Part shown: positions 1 through 8,844 of the stretch, one piece after another
How the letters are laid out: each line of letters starts with the position of its first letter
Numbering within the stretch: position 1 is the stretch's first letter
NCBI RefSeq assembly: GCF_000179775.1
Contig: NZ_AEEB01000022.1
Span: forward strand, 434,001-498,000
Length of the DNA stretch: 64,000 bases
Direction of reading: 5' to 3'
DNA from: Ahrensia sp. R2A130
GTDB lineage: Bacteria; Pseudomonadota; Alphaproteobacteria; Rhizobiales; Rhizobiaceae
The notes under the pieces: generated by a model
Seen by the model: the letters and a program-made list of their open reading frames with translations, nothing else
Database searches by the model: none
What the model was told of the DNA's origin: nothing
Translations under genes and position numbers: made by a program

Positions 1-497
1 GGAAACGGGGGCTTCACGAAGCGTACCGTTGTCGACAGCCTGTTCGATGATGGCAGCCAACTCTCCCGCCATCCGGTCGAGCTCCGACTGGGCATTCTCG
101 TCTACCAGCCGCGCCGCAGAAATTTGTTCGGCAAAAGTGAAAGCGTCAGGCCACTCGGTCGCGAAGTCGAAGATGGCAATCCACTGCGCCTCGATCGCGT
201 CACGATACCGACCTGCCTCCACATGTGGTTCCGCAGCATCCATGAGAGCTGCATGAATGGCCGACTTCGTATCGAGAAAGGCTGCCGTCGGAAGTGCGGT
301 CTTGTTTTCGAAATAGAGGTAGATTGTGCCTTGGCTCACACTCGCTTGACGGTAGTAACGGACGCGTCCGCAATGCCCCCTTCGACAACCTCGAACGACA
401 CTGTGTCGATGATGATGGCCCGCCGCTTGTTCTCGTCCTTTGTCGCATCGTTCCCGCTATCCGACCGCTCGTCTTTGTTGGCAGTCAAAGTAGACAC
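1..497 (-). pseudogene. TetR/AcrR-type regulator, partial, with apparent frameshift
   Basis: The minus strand encodes a TetR-like N-terminal DNA-binding domain in two frames. From a possible GTG start at 497 (no in-frame ATG) the first frame gives a lead-in ending GIADASVTTVKR and then stops. A second frame takes over near position 341-347 with ASVSQGTIYLYFENKTAL, the typical HTH recognition helix and following helix of the family, and continues with a helical ligand domain to the window edge. Joining the frames needs a shift of one or two bases between the KR and the ASVSQ. TetR proteins are homodimeric, usually repress a neighbouring transporter or enzyme gene and respond to small ligands. 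Either the gene is broken or the assembly has an indel here. The 3' end lies outside the window. Confidence 0.7.
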
Positions 498-902
498 ACG
501 GATTTATGCGCAGTTCCTATGCTGAATGGGCCCTTGGTGCGGCTACAATGTTCTTAGAAGTCTGATCTTCGGATGCATTCGTTCGAAAGGCGAACATTGC
601 ACACTGCGACGGAAACCGCCCTCACTCCTGTGGCCAATAGCAGACCTTACGAATTAAAGCTCACAGTTTGGATAGAAGACATTGCCAGCAGGCAATTTTA
701 GCCGATTACGCAGCTCCTGAAACACCAAGTCGAGGCGCTTTCGACTCTTGGCTGTCGCTCGGTGTCTCGTTCTATTCTTACTGGAAGCGGATTCTTTCCA
801 CGCGTACGATAGCAATGGGCAATGCACTCTAGGTTATTCGAACTAATATAAACGGCTCAAATTCGAGAAACATGAGATATCTGCGCTGTCTTCGAAAATA
901 CA
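498..902. other. Gene-free stretch
   Basis: About 400 bases between the TetR remnant and the end of the symporter gene. The small reading frames here have no recognisable protein character. I see no tRNA, clear terminator or repeat. It may hold the promoter of the TetR gene next to 497. Confidence 0.5.
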
Positions 903-2177
903 TTAAATCGATATAGCGCGGCCCTGATTGCTCCAGAGCCAATAGACTATCACACTTGTAGCAAAGCCGAGGAGAGCGGCAGCATCCGGAAAGGTATAAG
1001 TTGCGATCAGTGTTGTCGCGACACCAATATTCAAGGAAAACCACGCTGCATTGGTGCTCGGGCGTGAGACAAAGAAGGCACCGATAACACAAGGCAACAG
1101 GACAGTCAGACTGCTGAACGATGCGATGACGGTGCTCAAAATATCTCCTGCAGCCCAGGAAAGCATAGCCGTAGCAGCAAATATAGCGATGACCGCGACC
1201 CGCATCGTCGCCAAGCTTGCCCCCAGTCTCTGGAAAGACGAAACCAGCGGCATGACGAAAGTGTCTATCGACGAGACAATCGCAATCATGAACAGCATGT
1301 CGGCCAGCCAAGTCTGATCGTAGGGCATGAACGTGCGAAAGCTCTGCAACACATCGCCCGTGGGTGATGGCAGCATACCAGCCCAGAAAATCGCACCATA
1401 CACAATCGCACAAAGCGGAGCCGCGACAAGGAAAGCTTTGCGGGCCGTGCTTGCATCGCTGGCTGTTGCCATGCGTTGCCAATTATCTACCGCAAGTATT
1501 GGGCTCAATGGCACGAACAGCGCGATTCCGATGAGCAGCGTTACCGCGTGAGGGCCGAGATCAAAGAATGGACGTGGTTCGGCTTGAAAATCTGAGAACC
1601 CAAAAAGCAGCAGACCGACCAACACAAGAATTATGATTGCCTGTACGATGTCTGTGCTCGTCGCAGCCTGATACCCGCCCACGATCGAATAGAGAGCGAC
1701 GGAAGAGGTTGCGATGAACAATGAAACGAGCGGAGATAGGTCCATCGCTTCCGACAATATGATGGTCAAAGCAGCCAGTTGCACAGCGCTACGCAGAACG
1801 AAGATTAATGAGATCGGCAGCCAGACTGGCCATATCGATCTGCTGCCGTGCTGCACCACGATGAGATCTACAAGTGTGAATGTATTCGTATCGCGACTTT
1901 GGCGGTGAATTAGCGGAGCAAACCAAGCGCACAGCAGCAGACCAAATGTGTAAGCGATGACGATCGTCGCGCCGATGAGAGGGCTTGCCCTTGTGAAGAG
2001 GTAGATAGCAACGAACGTGCCGACCCCGACGTTGGAGCAGACCACACTACACGCGGAGGCGAATAGGTTCGTCGCACCGTCGTTGAATGCAAAGGCCCTT
2101 GTATCGATGCTTCGAGCCCGCAGGATCGCAATGATCAGCGGAACGGCGATCACGGTCCAAAATCCGATATCGAGCAT
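903..2177 (-). CDS. Sodium:solute symporter (SSS) family transporter
   Basis: Integral inner-membrane protein of about 424 residues with roughly a dozen hydrophobic segments, the size and pattern of the SSS family, which couples solute uptake to sodium. Recognisable stretches are SVVCSNVGVGTFVAIYLF near the start (unwound first helix region), SIVGGYQAATSTDIVQAI (a signature segment of the family) and LAVDNWQRMATASDASTARK. The substrate cannot be told from sequence. Two starts are possible: GTG at 2195 or ATG at 2177. The ATG is preferred because it puts the first helix at the N terminus, and a G-rich stretch lies just upstream; neither has a strong ribosome site. It lies downstream of, and on the same strand as, the hydrolase-fold/LuxR gene, with a gap of under 100 bases, so the two are probably co-transcribed and the regulator may sense the transported compound. 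Confidence 0.85.
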   Translation of the reverse strand: MLDIGFWTVIAVPLIIAILRARSIDTRAFAFNDGATNLFASACSVVCSNVGVGTFVAIYLFTRASPLIGATIVIAYTFGLLLCAWFAPLIHRQSRDTNTFTLVDLIVVQHGSRSIWPVWLPISLIFVLRSAVQLAALTIILSEAMDLSPLVSLFIATSSVALYSIVGGYQAATSTDIVQAIIILVLVGLLLFGFSDFQAEPRPFFDLGPHAVTLLIGIALFVPLSPILAVDNWQRMATASDASTARKAFLVAAPLCAIVYGAIFWAGMLPSPTGDVLQSFRTFMPYDQTWLADMLFMIAIVSSIDTFVMPLVSSFQRLGASLATMRVAVIAIFAATAMLSWAAGDILSTVIASFSSLTVLLPCVIGAFFVSRPSTNAAWFSLNIGVATTLIATYTFPDAAALLGFATSVIVYWLWSNQGRAISI

Positions 2178-2270
2178 TATTGCCAGCCACCCCACACGCG
2201 CCGGTTCCCACCGACTATCACGTGTCTAAAGTCCATTGCTGGCATTGGCAATTTACGTCATTCGACATGA

Positions 2271-4133
2271 TCAGCGCGCGAGCCAACCGATGGCTCCACC
2301 CATTATACGGGCTACCATTTCAGTCTGACCGTCAACGGCCATTTTCTCATATGTACGTTTTAGGTGGGTTCGCACGGTATTGATCGACACATCAAAACGC
2401 TCAGCCACTGCGGCCGGCGCATGCCCGCGGGTGATGTGGAGCGCCACGGAAGCCTCCTGCCGGGTCAGCCCGTACGACAATTCCAGCATCGAGATACGTG
2501 TGTCCTCGTCAGAGGCTTCTCCATCCTGATTTCGTAACACCAACAGTCCGGCAGGAGCAGGGTCGCTTCCTCCGACAAGTTTGAGGGCATCAGGTCTAAA
2601 ATAGAAACCGATCGGATGACCACCGATCGACAGAACGGATGTCTCCTGTCCATTTGCAATCTGCTTGCGAAATTCATCATCCATCACGGCTTCCAGATTG
2701 CCATCCACGTCACTGCCGTCAGTCAGTCCTGCCTTGTGACACGCCTGACGCAAGACTTGTTCGAATGCGGCATTGTGGTGCAGCGCCTTATGCTGTGTGG
2801 ACATCAAGGCTGTGCCTATATCCAGCCGTTCAATAACCGTTTGCAGCACCATGCCCAAGGCCGTGGATGCCAGCACGCGCCGGTTGATTGAGTAGGACCG
2901 GTCCCAATGGGGCATAAGCGAATGGAGGGTTGCCTCTATGCGATCACGGTCGCTGCCACCGCTACGCGCCATATCGAGCGCTACACGATATAGGACTTCG
3001 ATCCATCGCGTCTCATCGTCAACTGCGTCGTAGCAGAGAGCAATCAACTTGTCGGTGTCGAGTGGTTGACCATCTTCGTCCCGCCCGAAACGCTCCAACA
3101 CCTTCTCGGAAATTGTCTCGAACGTTTCATCTGCAACCGCATCGCCTGACGTGGATGGCGCGTCGCCTTCAACCCACTCAATCAGATATTTCGAGACGCC
3201 GAGTGTCGCCTCATCCAGTAGGATTGCGGTCCGCCCACCGACAACCACGGAAACATCGACATCGGCCAACCCAGCCTGTTGAAACCACTTGCGAATGGGT
3301 GTTACCAGCTTGCCATTGGCTACGAGAGGATCCTCTTCGCCGTAGAATAGAAGCGCACGAGTGTCAGGATCAATCGCCGTGTCCTTAGGCCAGTTCCAGG
3401 CCCGTTCCATGCCGGAAAAAACCTCGGCCCAATATCCAAGCGTCGGCACGGGAAATCCCAGCGGATCGGCCACGATGCAATCCACCAATGCAGTGTCAGC
3501 AGACATGACATCGGCAAGGTGACGACGTTGGCGCAACCGTGCGCCGAGAAAGCTGTAGAGGTGGTGGTGCGTCTGCTCGTCTGGTTCGTCAACCGGTTTC
3601 AGTTTCATCCGCGCGCGCGCAAACGAGCGGGCAAGCATTGCAACTGTGGGCTGGTTTGCTGGCAGAGTAAGTACAAGATGGCGTGCCAAGCGAGGTTCAC
3701 GCTTGAGCACTTCGAGCGTTAGTAAGGCCGTTATGTTTTGCGCGGCCACCACACGCTGCTCGAAAGGTACGCCATCGAAAGCGTGTTGCAGGTGGTCTTG
3801 CATATCATCAATCAACGCGCCCCACCCTATATCGGACGTCAGATGGACAAGCGGTTGACCGGGACCAGTGGAATGGCCGTGAGCGCGCAAGTCACCACTG
3901 GCGACAGACCAGCCACGGTCGTTCAGTGATTGCGCGAGCGCCGTAAAATGTCCGCTATGTGTCGGCTGGCTATGGCCGATGAATACGGTCGGTCGACCTT
4001 TGTCGCCCGACCAAGCGCGAGTGTGCAGCACCGTACCATCGCGCGCGACAAGATTGGCAATGCGGCCTGTGTCGCTGATTACGTTGCTATTAGATTGATT
4101 TTGCAAAGAGGCTCGCGAAATCTGAATGCACAT
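2271..4133 (-). CDS. LuxR-type regulator fused to a catalytically degenerate alpha/beta-hydrolase fold
   Basis: A 620-residue protein. Residues about 28-325 follow the monoacylglycerol-lipase-like serine hydrolase pattern: IGHSQPTHSGHF near 52-63, DLRAHGHSTG at 81-90 (family D-x-R-G-H-G-x-S) and YGEEDPLV near 264-271, which keeps the triad Asp. The nucleophile elbow expected as G-H-S-x-G reads AAQNIT near 130-135, so the Ser is missing, and the region expected as GGRHE reads GGRTA near 299-303, so the His is missing. The middle part (about 330-550) is less clear and may include a PAS-like segment. The end (about 556-600) is a LuxR/GerE HTH, LTRQEASVALHITRGHAP followed by SINTVRTHLKRTYEKM. I infer that the hydrolase fold works as a ligand sensor, not an enzyme. 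ATG at 4133 has no clear ribosome site. Confidence 0.85.
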   Translation of the reverse strand: MCIQISRASLQNQSNSNVISDTGRIANLVARDGTVLHTRAWSGDKGRPTVFIGHSQPTHSGHFTALAQSLNDRGWSVASGDLRAHGHSTGPGQPLVHLTSDIGWGALIDDMQDHLQHAFDGVPFEQRVVAAQNITALLTLEVLKREPRLARHLVLTLPANQPTVAMLARSFARARMKLKPVDEPDEQTHHHLYSFLGARLRQRRHLADVMSADTALVDCIVADPLGFPVPTLGYWAEVFSGMERAWNWPKDTAIDPDTRALLFYGEEDPLVANGKLVTPIRKWFQQAGLADVDVSVVVGGRTAILLDEATLGVSKYLIEWVEGDAPSTSGDAVADETFETISEKVLERFGRDEDGQPLDTDKLIALCYDAVDDETRWIEVLYRVALDMARSGGSDRDRIEATLHSLMPHWDRSYSINRRVLASTALGMVLQTVIERLDIGTALMSTQHKALHHNAAFEQVLRQACHKAGLTDGSDVDGNLEAVMDDEFRKQIANGQETSVLSIGGHPIGFYFRPDALKLVGGSDPAPAGLLVLRNQDGEASDEDTRISMLELSYGLTRQEASVALHITRGHAPAAVAERFDVSINTVRTHLKRTYEKMAVDGQTEMVARIMGGAIGWLAR

Positions 4134-4173
4134 ATGATAGCATGCAGTTCAACGGGCGCGTTGGGCAAGACGG

Positions 4174-4512
4174 TCAACCGCATAAGCGGTGTGTATTGAC
4201 GTTGAAAACTCTTTTGTGGCCCCGAGTTGGGTAACGCGCTCTTGCACGCGTCCCGTTTTTGCAGGCGGCAGAAACCTGAACGGCGAAAGGTCGATTGCAG
4301 AAGGGAGGAGGTAGCAGGAGGCGATGCAGATGTTCCCCACCGGCAGTATGGAATGCGATGCGCCCGCCAAATCGAGTTTCTATTTCTACAGATAGGTCTG
4401 ATATTATAGCCGAACCACGCGTATCAATTTTCAGCAGACAGGCGTGCGCGATGGCAGGTAGTCCTGCCAGGACTATACTGGCCATTATCAGGCCGACATG
4501 TGCCCGTGACAT
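4174..4512 (-). CDS. Small predicted secreted protein, unrecognised
   Basis: A 112-residue reading frame starting with ATG three bases after the stop of the upstream gene, an arrangement typical of translational coupling. The N terminus (MSRAHVGLIMASIVLAGLPAIAHA) looks like a Sec signal peptide with a cleavage point after AHA, followed by a Cys. The rest matches no family I know. The second half (after LLLPPPF) has an odd Arg-rich composition. The neighbouring frame (ending near 4149) reads more like a natural protein there, so a one-base frameshift near 4290 is possible. It sits in the minus-strand run from the DUF3137-like gene to the regulator and is probably part of that operon. The function is unknown. 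Confidence 0.5.
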   Translation of the reverse strand: MSRAHVGLIMASIVLAGLPAIAHACLLKIDTRGSAIISDLSVEIETRFGGRIAFHTAGGEHLHRLLLPPPFCNRPFAVQVSAACKNGTRARARYPTRGHKRVFNVNTHRLCG

Positions 4513-4515
4513 GAG

Positions 4516-4938
4516 TTACAGACCACGGAACAGCAGTTTGTCATTTCGATAGCGCCGCACCTTGCAATCCGACCCGCGCACTGGCGCGCGGCCTGCCATT
4601 GTTATGGTGCCGTTTTCCATCCAGCCATTCACCTCATAACTCGCCGGTTTGCAGCCACGGCGGAAGACACGGGCGCGTCCGTTGATCTTCGAACCACCCG
4701 TCATCTCGAACATCTCCCCGCGAAACAGCACCGTTCCTGATTTCGCTGAAATGCCCTTTCTCGGATTCTCGTATTCGATGACCATCTCGCCGTCGCAGAC
4801 ATGAACCGCCATTTCAGAACCGTTGTGGTCGTAGAAGGCCATGTCGCATTGCGGTGTCGCGTATGCAGCAGCGGCAGTCATGAGAACCGCACTTGCGATG
4901 GTAGCGGTGACGGAAGCCAACTTGAGCAAGGTTTTCAT
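4516..4938 (-). CDS. Secreted protein with the 'TVLFRG' domain shared with the gene at 9606
   Basis: A 140-residue exoprotein. A signal peptide covers about the first 28 residues (ends AAAAYA). The mature part is one domain with the pattern GTVLFRGEM, then a Gly-rich loop, GRARVFRRGC, Y-x-V-x-G, and APV followed by a second conserved Cys. The same arrangement of residues and the two Cys recur in the N-terminal half of the protein encoded at 9606-10292, so the two are paralogous. The two conserved Cys probably form a disulfide in the periplasm. A strong ribosome site (AAAGGAG) precedes ATG 4938. The gene follows lemA after 25 bases. No named family is recognised. A role in the cell envelope is inferred only from the signal peptide and neighbours. 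Confidence 0.75.
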   Translation of the reverse strand: MKTLLKLASVTATIASAVLMTAAAAYATPQCDMAFYDHNGSEMAVHVCDGEMVIEYENPRKGISAKSGTVLFRGEMFEMTGGSKINGRARVFRRGCKPASYEVNGWMENGTITMAGRAPVRGSDCKVRRYRNDKLLFRGL

Positions 4939-4963
4939 CTCGGTATTCTCCTTTGTAACGCGA

Positions 4964-5548
4964 TCAGTTGAAATTCAATTGTGGAGGCATAAGCGCGGCG
5001 TCGTATTCCAGCGGTTCCAGTGCAAAAGGTTGCGCCGGACCGATTTTATGACGTGCCGCGACGAGGTTGCCGGGAAAGGTTGCTACGGCAGCGTTCAGTT
5101 TCTGCACATTACCGTTGTAGAGGCGGCGTGATGCAGCGATCTGGTCCTCTGCTTCTTCCAGTTGTTTTTGAAAGGTCTCCACGTTGCCTGTCGCCGTGAT
5201 TTCCGGATTGTCCTCAATCTGAACCCGAAGTCCTGACAGCTTGGCCGAAAGGTTCGCCTCTGCTGTTTCAATGAGTTGAGGGTCATGACTGGTCAGCGCG
5301 TCGTGGGCTGTTTTGCGTGCCTTCGTGAGCTGCGTAAAAATCGCCTCTTCATGTCCCATTGCTGCCTTTACCGAAGACAGTAGATTCGGGATGAGGTCGT
5401 GGCGCCGCTTCAATTGCACTTCGACCCCGGACCAGGCTTCAGCAACCTTGGTCTGCGACCGACGCAGTGCGTTGTAGAGGACAACGTAGACCACGAAGAT
5501 TGGTGAGATCATCGTGATCGGCACGATGATGGACATGAGCAGTTCCAT
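4964..5548 (-). CDS. lemA: LemA family membrane-anchored protein
   Basis: The 194-residue protein has one N-terminal membrane segment (about residues 4-27, IIVPITMISPIFVVYVVLYN) followed by a long helical domain with the family hallmarks VAEAWSGVEVQLKRRHDLIPNL and a C-terminal NLVAARHKIG segment. LemA proteins are anchored in the inner membrane with an N-terminal segment and form helical bundles. Their biochemical role is still poorly defined, and they are often encoded with DUF3137, TPM or HtpX-type proteins. Here the upstream partner is a DUF3137-like membrane protein 11 bases away, a common pairing. The start at 5548 has AGGA about a dozen bases before it; a second ATG four codons in is a weaker alternative. 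Confidence 0.9.
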   Translation of the reverse strand: MELLMSIIVPITMISPIFVVYVVLYNALRRSQTKVAEAWSGVEVQLKRRHDLIPNLLSSVKAAMGHEEAIFTQLTKARKTAHDALTSHDPQLIETAEANLSAKLSGLRVQIEDNPEITATGNVETFQKQLEEAEDQIAASRRLYNGNVQKLNAAVATFPGNLVAARHKIGPAQPFALEPLEYDAALMPPQLNFN

Positions 5549-5559
5549 AAAGCTGGTTC

Positions 5560-6642
5560 CTATTCGGCGTAGGCTTTGAAAGACGTTGCGGCGTTGGCGA
5601 AGTCGTCCACAGTCTCGGCCATTAAGTCGGCAATGGTTTCTGCGTCTTCGATGTTCACGAGGTCATGGCCGGACATAAAAATATGTTCGCCGCGGATCAT
5701 GAATTGCGCTTTGTAGCGCGTGGCTAGATCGATCATGGCTGTTTGCGTGGCAGGCGAAAGGACGCGCAGCAGGTCTGCCTCTCCACCGTCGCCACTGAGG
5801 AGGCGAATGCGAAAAAGGTCGTTGAACTCCGTCGACTCCGTGTCGAAGTCCTCGCGTGAGTCCCAAATGGCCTCTGCCAGTAATTCGGCAGTGATGCCGG
5901 TATCGCGGTTCAGCGGAAAACCCAGCACCATGGCTACGCCGTGGCCGTATTTCTCGGAATTGCCACGCGCATCGGTCTTCAATGTCTTGGACGCGCCTAC
6001 CATCACCGTCTTGGCCATCTGCGCGCCTAGCCAGAACGGGGTGCCGCCTTTCGTGCGACCGCGAAACAGTGCTTCGATATCAATCGGAATAAGCTGCCCC
6101 GGGCGTGACGCCATGAGCTGCCCGATCTTGCGGTAGGCCTGCGCGATGAGCGGGTCGTAGACCCTTTCTTTTGCGCCCACCGATATGGCGAAACCGGACA
6201 GCTTGTCTGCCATACCCGGGTCCATTCCCATGCCTTTAGCGGTTTGCTTCGCCTGCCATACTGCCTTTCGATTGACCGGGCGGTTGGCACCATCGCTCTC
6301 GCGCGTGACGGGTTTCTTGACCAGTCGAAACGACCAATTGTTGTCACGCGCCACCCGAAAGTACGTCCAGCGCTTCCACTGTTCGGACTTCATCGCCTTT
6401 TCGGCTCCGAACGCCATTAGGAAGCCGCAGAAGATAAAGCCAAGCCCGGTAAAGAGCACGTTCTCGCTGTCGAAAATTGTATAGGAAAAAAGAACAACGA
6501 AGCCGATGAGCGCGCCGACAATTCCCCCCGCAGCAACCCAGCCAGGTACACGCACCCGGCCCTTGGGTTCGCGAACCTCTTCCCGTCCCGCTGGAACACT
6601 GCCTTCGAAAGGGTCCCAGTCTGTAGCGACATGTGTGTTCAT
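5560..6642 (-). CDS. DUF3137-like two-helix membrane protein
   Basis: A 360-residue protein from the ATG at 6642. A longer frame beginning with TTG at 6672 exists but the ATG is better placed. A short acidic/Pro-rich N terminus is followed by two membrane segments (about 36-56 and 62-80), then a large soluble domain. That domain has a region like those in DUF3137 proteins, with a Trp- and Phe-rich start (WTYFRVARDNNWSFRL) and a later IDIEALFRGRTKGGTPFWLG stretch. The end carries the pattern MIRGEHIFMSGHDL. Such proteins are commonly encoded with LemA, as here. The molecular role is unknown. It is first in a minus-strand run (this gene, lemA, exoprotein, small exoprotein, regulator, symporter) and divergent from the VWA operon, sharing the intergenic region 6643-6774. 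Confidence 0.75.
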   Translation of the reverse strand: MNTHVATDWDPFEGSVPAGREEVREPKGRVRVPGWVAAGGIVGALIGFVVLFSYTIFDSENVLFTGLGFIFCGFLMAFGAEKAMKSEQWKRWTYFRVARDNNWSFRLVKKPVTRESDGANRPVNRKAVWQAKQTAKGMGMDPGMADKLSGFAISVGAKERVYDPLIAQAYRKIGQLMASRPGQLIPIDIEALFRGRTKGGTPFWLGAQMAKTVMVGASKTLKTDARGNSEKYGHGVAMVLGFPLNRDTGITAELLAEAIWDSREDFDTESTEFNDLFRIRLLSGDGGEADLLRVLSPATQTAMIDLATRYKAQFMIRGEHIFMSGHDLVNIEDAETIADLMAETVDDFANAATSFKAYAE

Positions 6643-6697
6643 TGCAGTGGTTCCCTTTCGATTTGGCTCCAACGTGTCAGCGGCTCAAACCCCACGC

Positions 6698-6719
6698 ATC
6701 ACCCATTTGAATGACGGCG
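6698..6719 (+). promoter_or_regulatory. 22-bp shared element, copy A
   Basis: The core TCACCCATTTGAATGACG lies in the divergent region between the DUF3137-like gene and the VWA gene. Its right end is 56 bases before the VWA ATG at 6775. A near-identical copy sits at 12458-12479, also 56 bases before an ATG. Only two core positions differ. It could be an operator or a promoter core. It is not palindromic. Confidence 0.6.
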
Positions 6720-6774
6720 ACCGATGCGGCACTCTCCTATGAAGTGGTCCAACCCTTCGCGGAGTGTGACTACT

Positions 6775-8844
6775 ATGCTCAAACGTTTTGCTCTCATCCT
6801 TGCGGCTGCCTCTTTGACGCTGACTCAACCCGCCAACGCTCAACAGACGCAGAGCAGTCGTAACGTGATGGTGGTCTTCGACGGGTCCGGCTCGATGTGG
6901 GGACAGATCGAAGGTCGTGCAAAAATCGAGATTGCCCGAGACGTCCTCTCCAGCGTTCTGGGCGAGACAACAAGCAACATGACAATCGGTATGATTGCTT
7001 ATGGCCACCGTAAAAAGGGCCAGTGTTCAGACATCGAGACAGTCGTCGCCCCCGGTCCTGCGGCAAGCACAGTTCCCGAGATGATTGCTCGGGCCAACGC
7101 AATCAAACCCAAGGGCAAGACCCCGCTTTCCGATGCCGTGCGGAAGGCCGCTGAAAGTCTGCGCTATACCGAGAATGAAGCAACTGTTGTGCTCGTTACC
7201 GATGGTATCGAAACCTGCAACGCTGACCCTTGTGCGCTTGCGACGGAACTGGAGGAGTCCGGTGTTGATTTCACCACCCACGTGGTCGGCTTCGGGCTTT
7301 CAAAAGACGAGGGGCGTCAGGTTGCGTGTCTTGCGGCCAATACCGGCGGCAAGTTCATCTCCGCCGATGATGCAGATGAATTGAAAGCCGCACTTGATGA
7401 GACGTTGAGCGACTTCGAAGAAGAACCCGAAATCGATCAGGCAGTCCTTCCACGCAATGTACAACTGACGCTGCGCGATACCTCCAACAGTGAAATGCTC
7501 ACGAAACGTCATCTGGAAGTCACACCGGATGACAGTAACGCCCAGCCATGGCCGAGCGACTTCCAATTGAGTTATGAAAGTGCGCCGTCCAGTGCTGAAG
7601 GTCGTTTTCTACCTGGCACCTACGCCATCAGCGTGCGCCGTGCTGGCACGGGACGGGCGGAGGAATACACCGCGCCCCTAACCTTTACCGTAGAGCCTGG
7701 CGAAGGGGTCCAAGTGATCGATATTGCGATGGCCGCGCGGCTGAAGGTCAATGCTTTCATTCGTGCTGGTCTGCCCTACGACCCCAAAAACCCGCCTGCT
7801 GGCGGGGTGAAAAATAGCGCCTACCTTTATGTTGCTCTCTACCCGGTCGAGAACGATGTCGTCTCCGAACAGCCAGTCATTATCGAGGAGGGCGGCTTTG
7901 AAATCGGAGTGCCGCCTGGTCGATATCTCCTGCGTGGCACCATGGACCGAACCACGACGCGCGAACGCGAGATCGACGTCGATGCCGGTGGCCTGACGGA
8001 AATCGACTTCGACATGGACCTGTCCACCGTCACTCTTGTGGCACAACAGGACGGTCAAGCGACTGATCGTCAGACGACGTATTTCTACGATAAACCCCCA
8101 GCGGGCCGGAACTATTGGCGCGGAGGTTTTGGCAGCACAGAGAACCCGTTCTACCTGCCAGCCGGCCAATGGGCGGTAAACCTTGGACGGGAGGGCGGCG
8201 GAAAGCGACGCAGCGAAATCCTGCTCGAAGTTCCGGCTACTGCAAGTGCGATCAATCTTGCTGTGCCGGAAGGTCAAACCCTCTCAGAAGCCGACCTTTC
8301 CGCACTGACGGCCCCCTCGTACCGACCTTGCAAAGCGTATGTGGGTGTTAGGCACACAGGCTGCCTCGTTCCTTTTGCTGATCAGCAGAGTGACGGTAAA
8401 GAGCAAGCAAAATCAGAACCCGATACGCTTGAAAACAAGCCGCGCGCGATGTCCACGTTCGCTGACTTTCAGGGATTCTGGGCGCGGATAGGAAATCGTG
8501 AAGGTGTAGACCCCGACCAGCTGGCACAGCTCTGCACGTCCACTCCGTTGGCTATTCTACAGGATGGACGAATGATCGACCTGCGCCGTAGCGCGGAGGG
8601 GTTTATACAAAAGGATCAGCGTGCCTGCGTGCCTCATGAAAGTGGTGAATTCGACTGCAAACCAGAAGGCGCAGCTTTGTTGATCTCGCTCGTCCCGGAT
8701 GCCCCCAATCCGCAGCTTTGCCTTGGGGGACCAGATGGTCGATCGGGCTCCCGCCTTTGCGCCCGTATGCAGCGGTGCGATGCGGATGCGTTCGCGGGTC
8801 TCGATCAGTCAGCGCGCGATGCCCTTGAAGCGGCACCGCGATGA
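6775..8844 (+). CDS. Secreted von Willebrand factor A domain protein
   Basis: The 689-residue protein begins with a Sec signal peptide (ends QPANA). A VWA domain fills about residues 28-220 with an intact metal-ion site: DGSGS at 35-39, the Thr in KGKTPL near 115 and the Asp in VLVTDGIE. It therefore probably binds a divalent ion and a protein or cell-wall partner. The middle (about 240-520) looks like beta-rich repeats, including FEIGVPPGRYLLRGTMD. The C terminus (about 586-668) has six Cys in a spacing shared with the protein at 15282-15845. ATG 6775 is chosen over an upstream in-frame ATG at 6724 because GGAG sits ten bases before it and the signal peptide starts there. It leads a three-gene operon, overlapping the next gene by four bases (ATGA). 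Confidence 0.85.
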   Translation: MLKRFALILAAASLTLTQPANAQQTQSSRNVMVVFDGSGSMWGQIEGRAKIEIARDVLSSVLGETTSNMTIGMIAYGHRKKGQCSDIETVVAPGPAASTVPEMIARANAIKPKGKTPLSDAVRKAAESLRYTENEATVVLVTDGIETCNADPCALATELEESGVDFTTHVVGFGLSKDEGRQVACLAANTGGKFISADDADELKAALDETLSDFEEEPEIDQAVLPRNVQLTLRDTSNSEMLTKRHLEVTPDDSNAQPWPSDFQLSYESAPSSAEGRFLPGTYAISVRRAGTGRAEEYTAPLTFTVEPGEGVQVIDIAMAARLKVNAFIRAGLPYDPKNPPAGGVKNSAYLYVALYPVENDVVSEQPVIIEEGGFEIGVPPGRYLLRGTMDRTTTREREIDVDAGGLTEIDFDMDLSTVTLVAQQDGQATDRQTTYFYDKPPAGRNYWRGGFGSTENPFYLPAGQWAVNLGREGGGKRRSEILLEVPATASAINLAVPEGQTLSEADLSALTAPSYRPCKAYVGVRHTGCLVPFADQQSDGKEQAKSEPDTLENKPRAMSTFADFQGFWARIGNREGVDPDQLAQLCTSTPLAILQDGRMIDLRRSAEGFIQKDQRACVPHESGEFDCKPEGAALLISLVPDAPNPQLCLGGPDGRSGSRLCARMQRCDADAFAGLDQSARDALEAAPR

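Noticed and set aside
829-1482. Minus-strand frame overlapping the symporter gene
   Set aside because: It is a Cys/His/Arg-rich out-of-frame reading of the same strand; the symporter frame has the membrane pattern.
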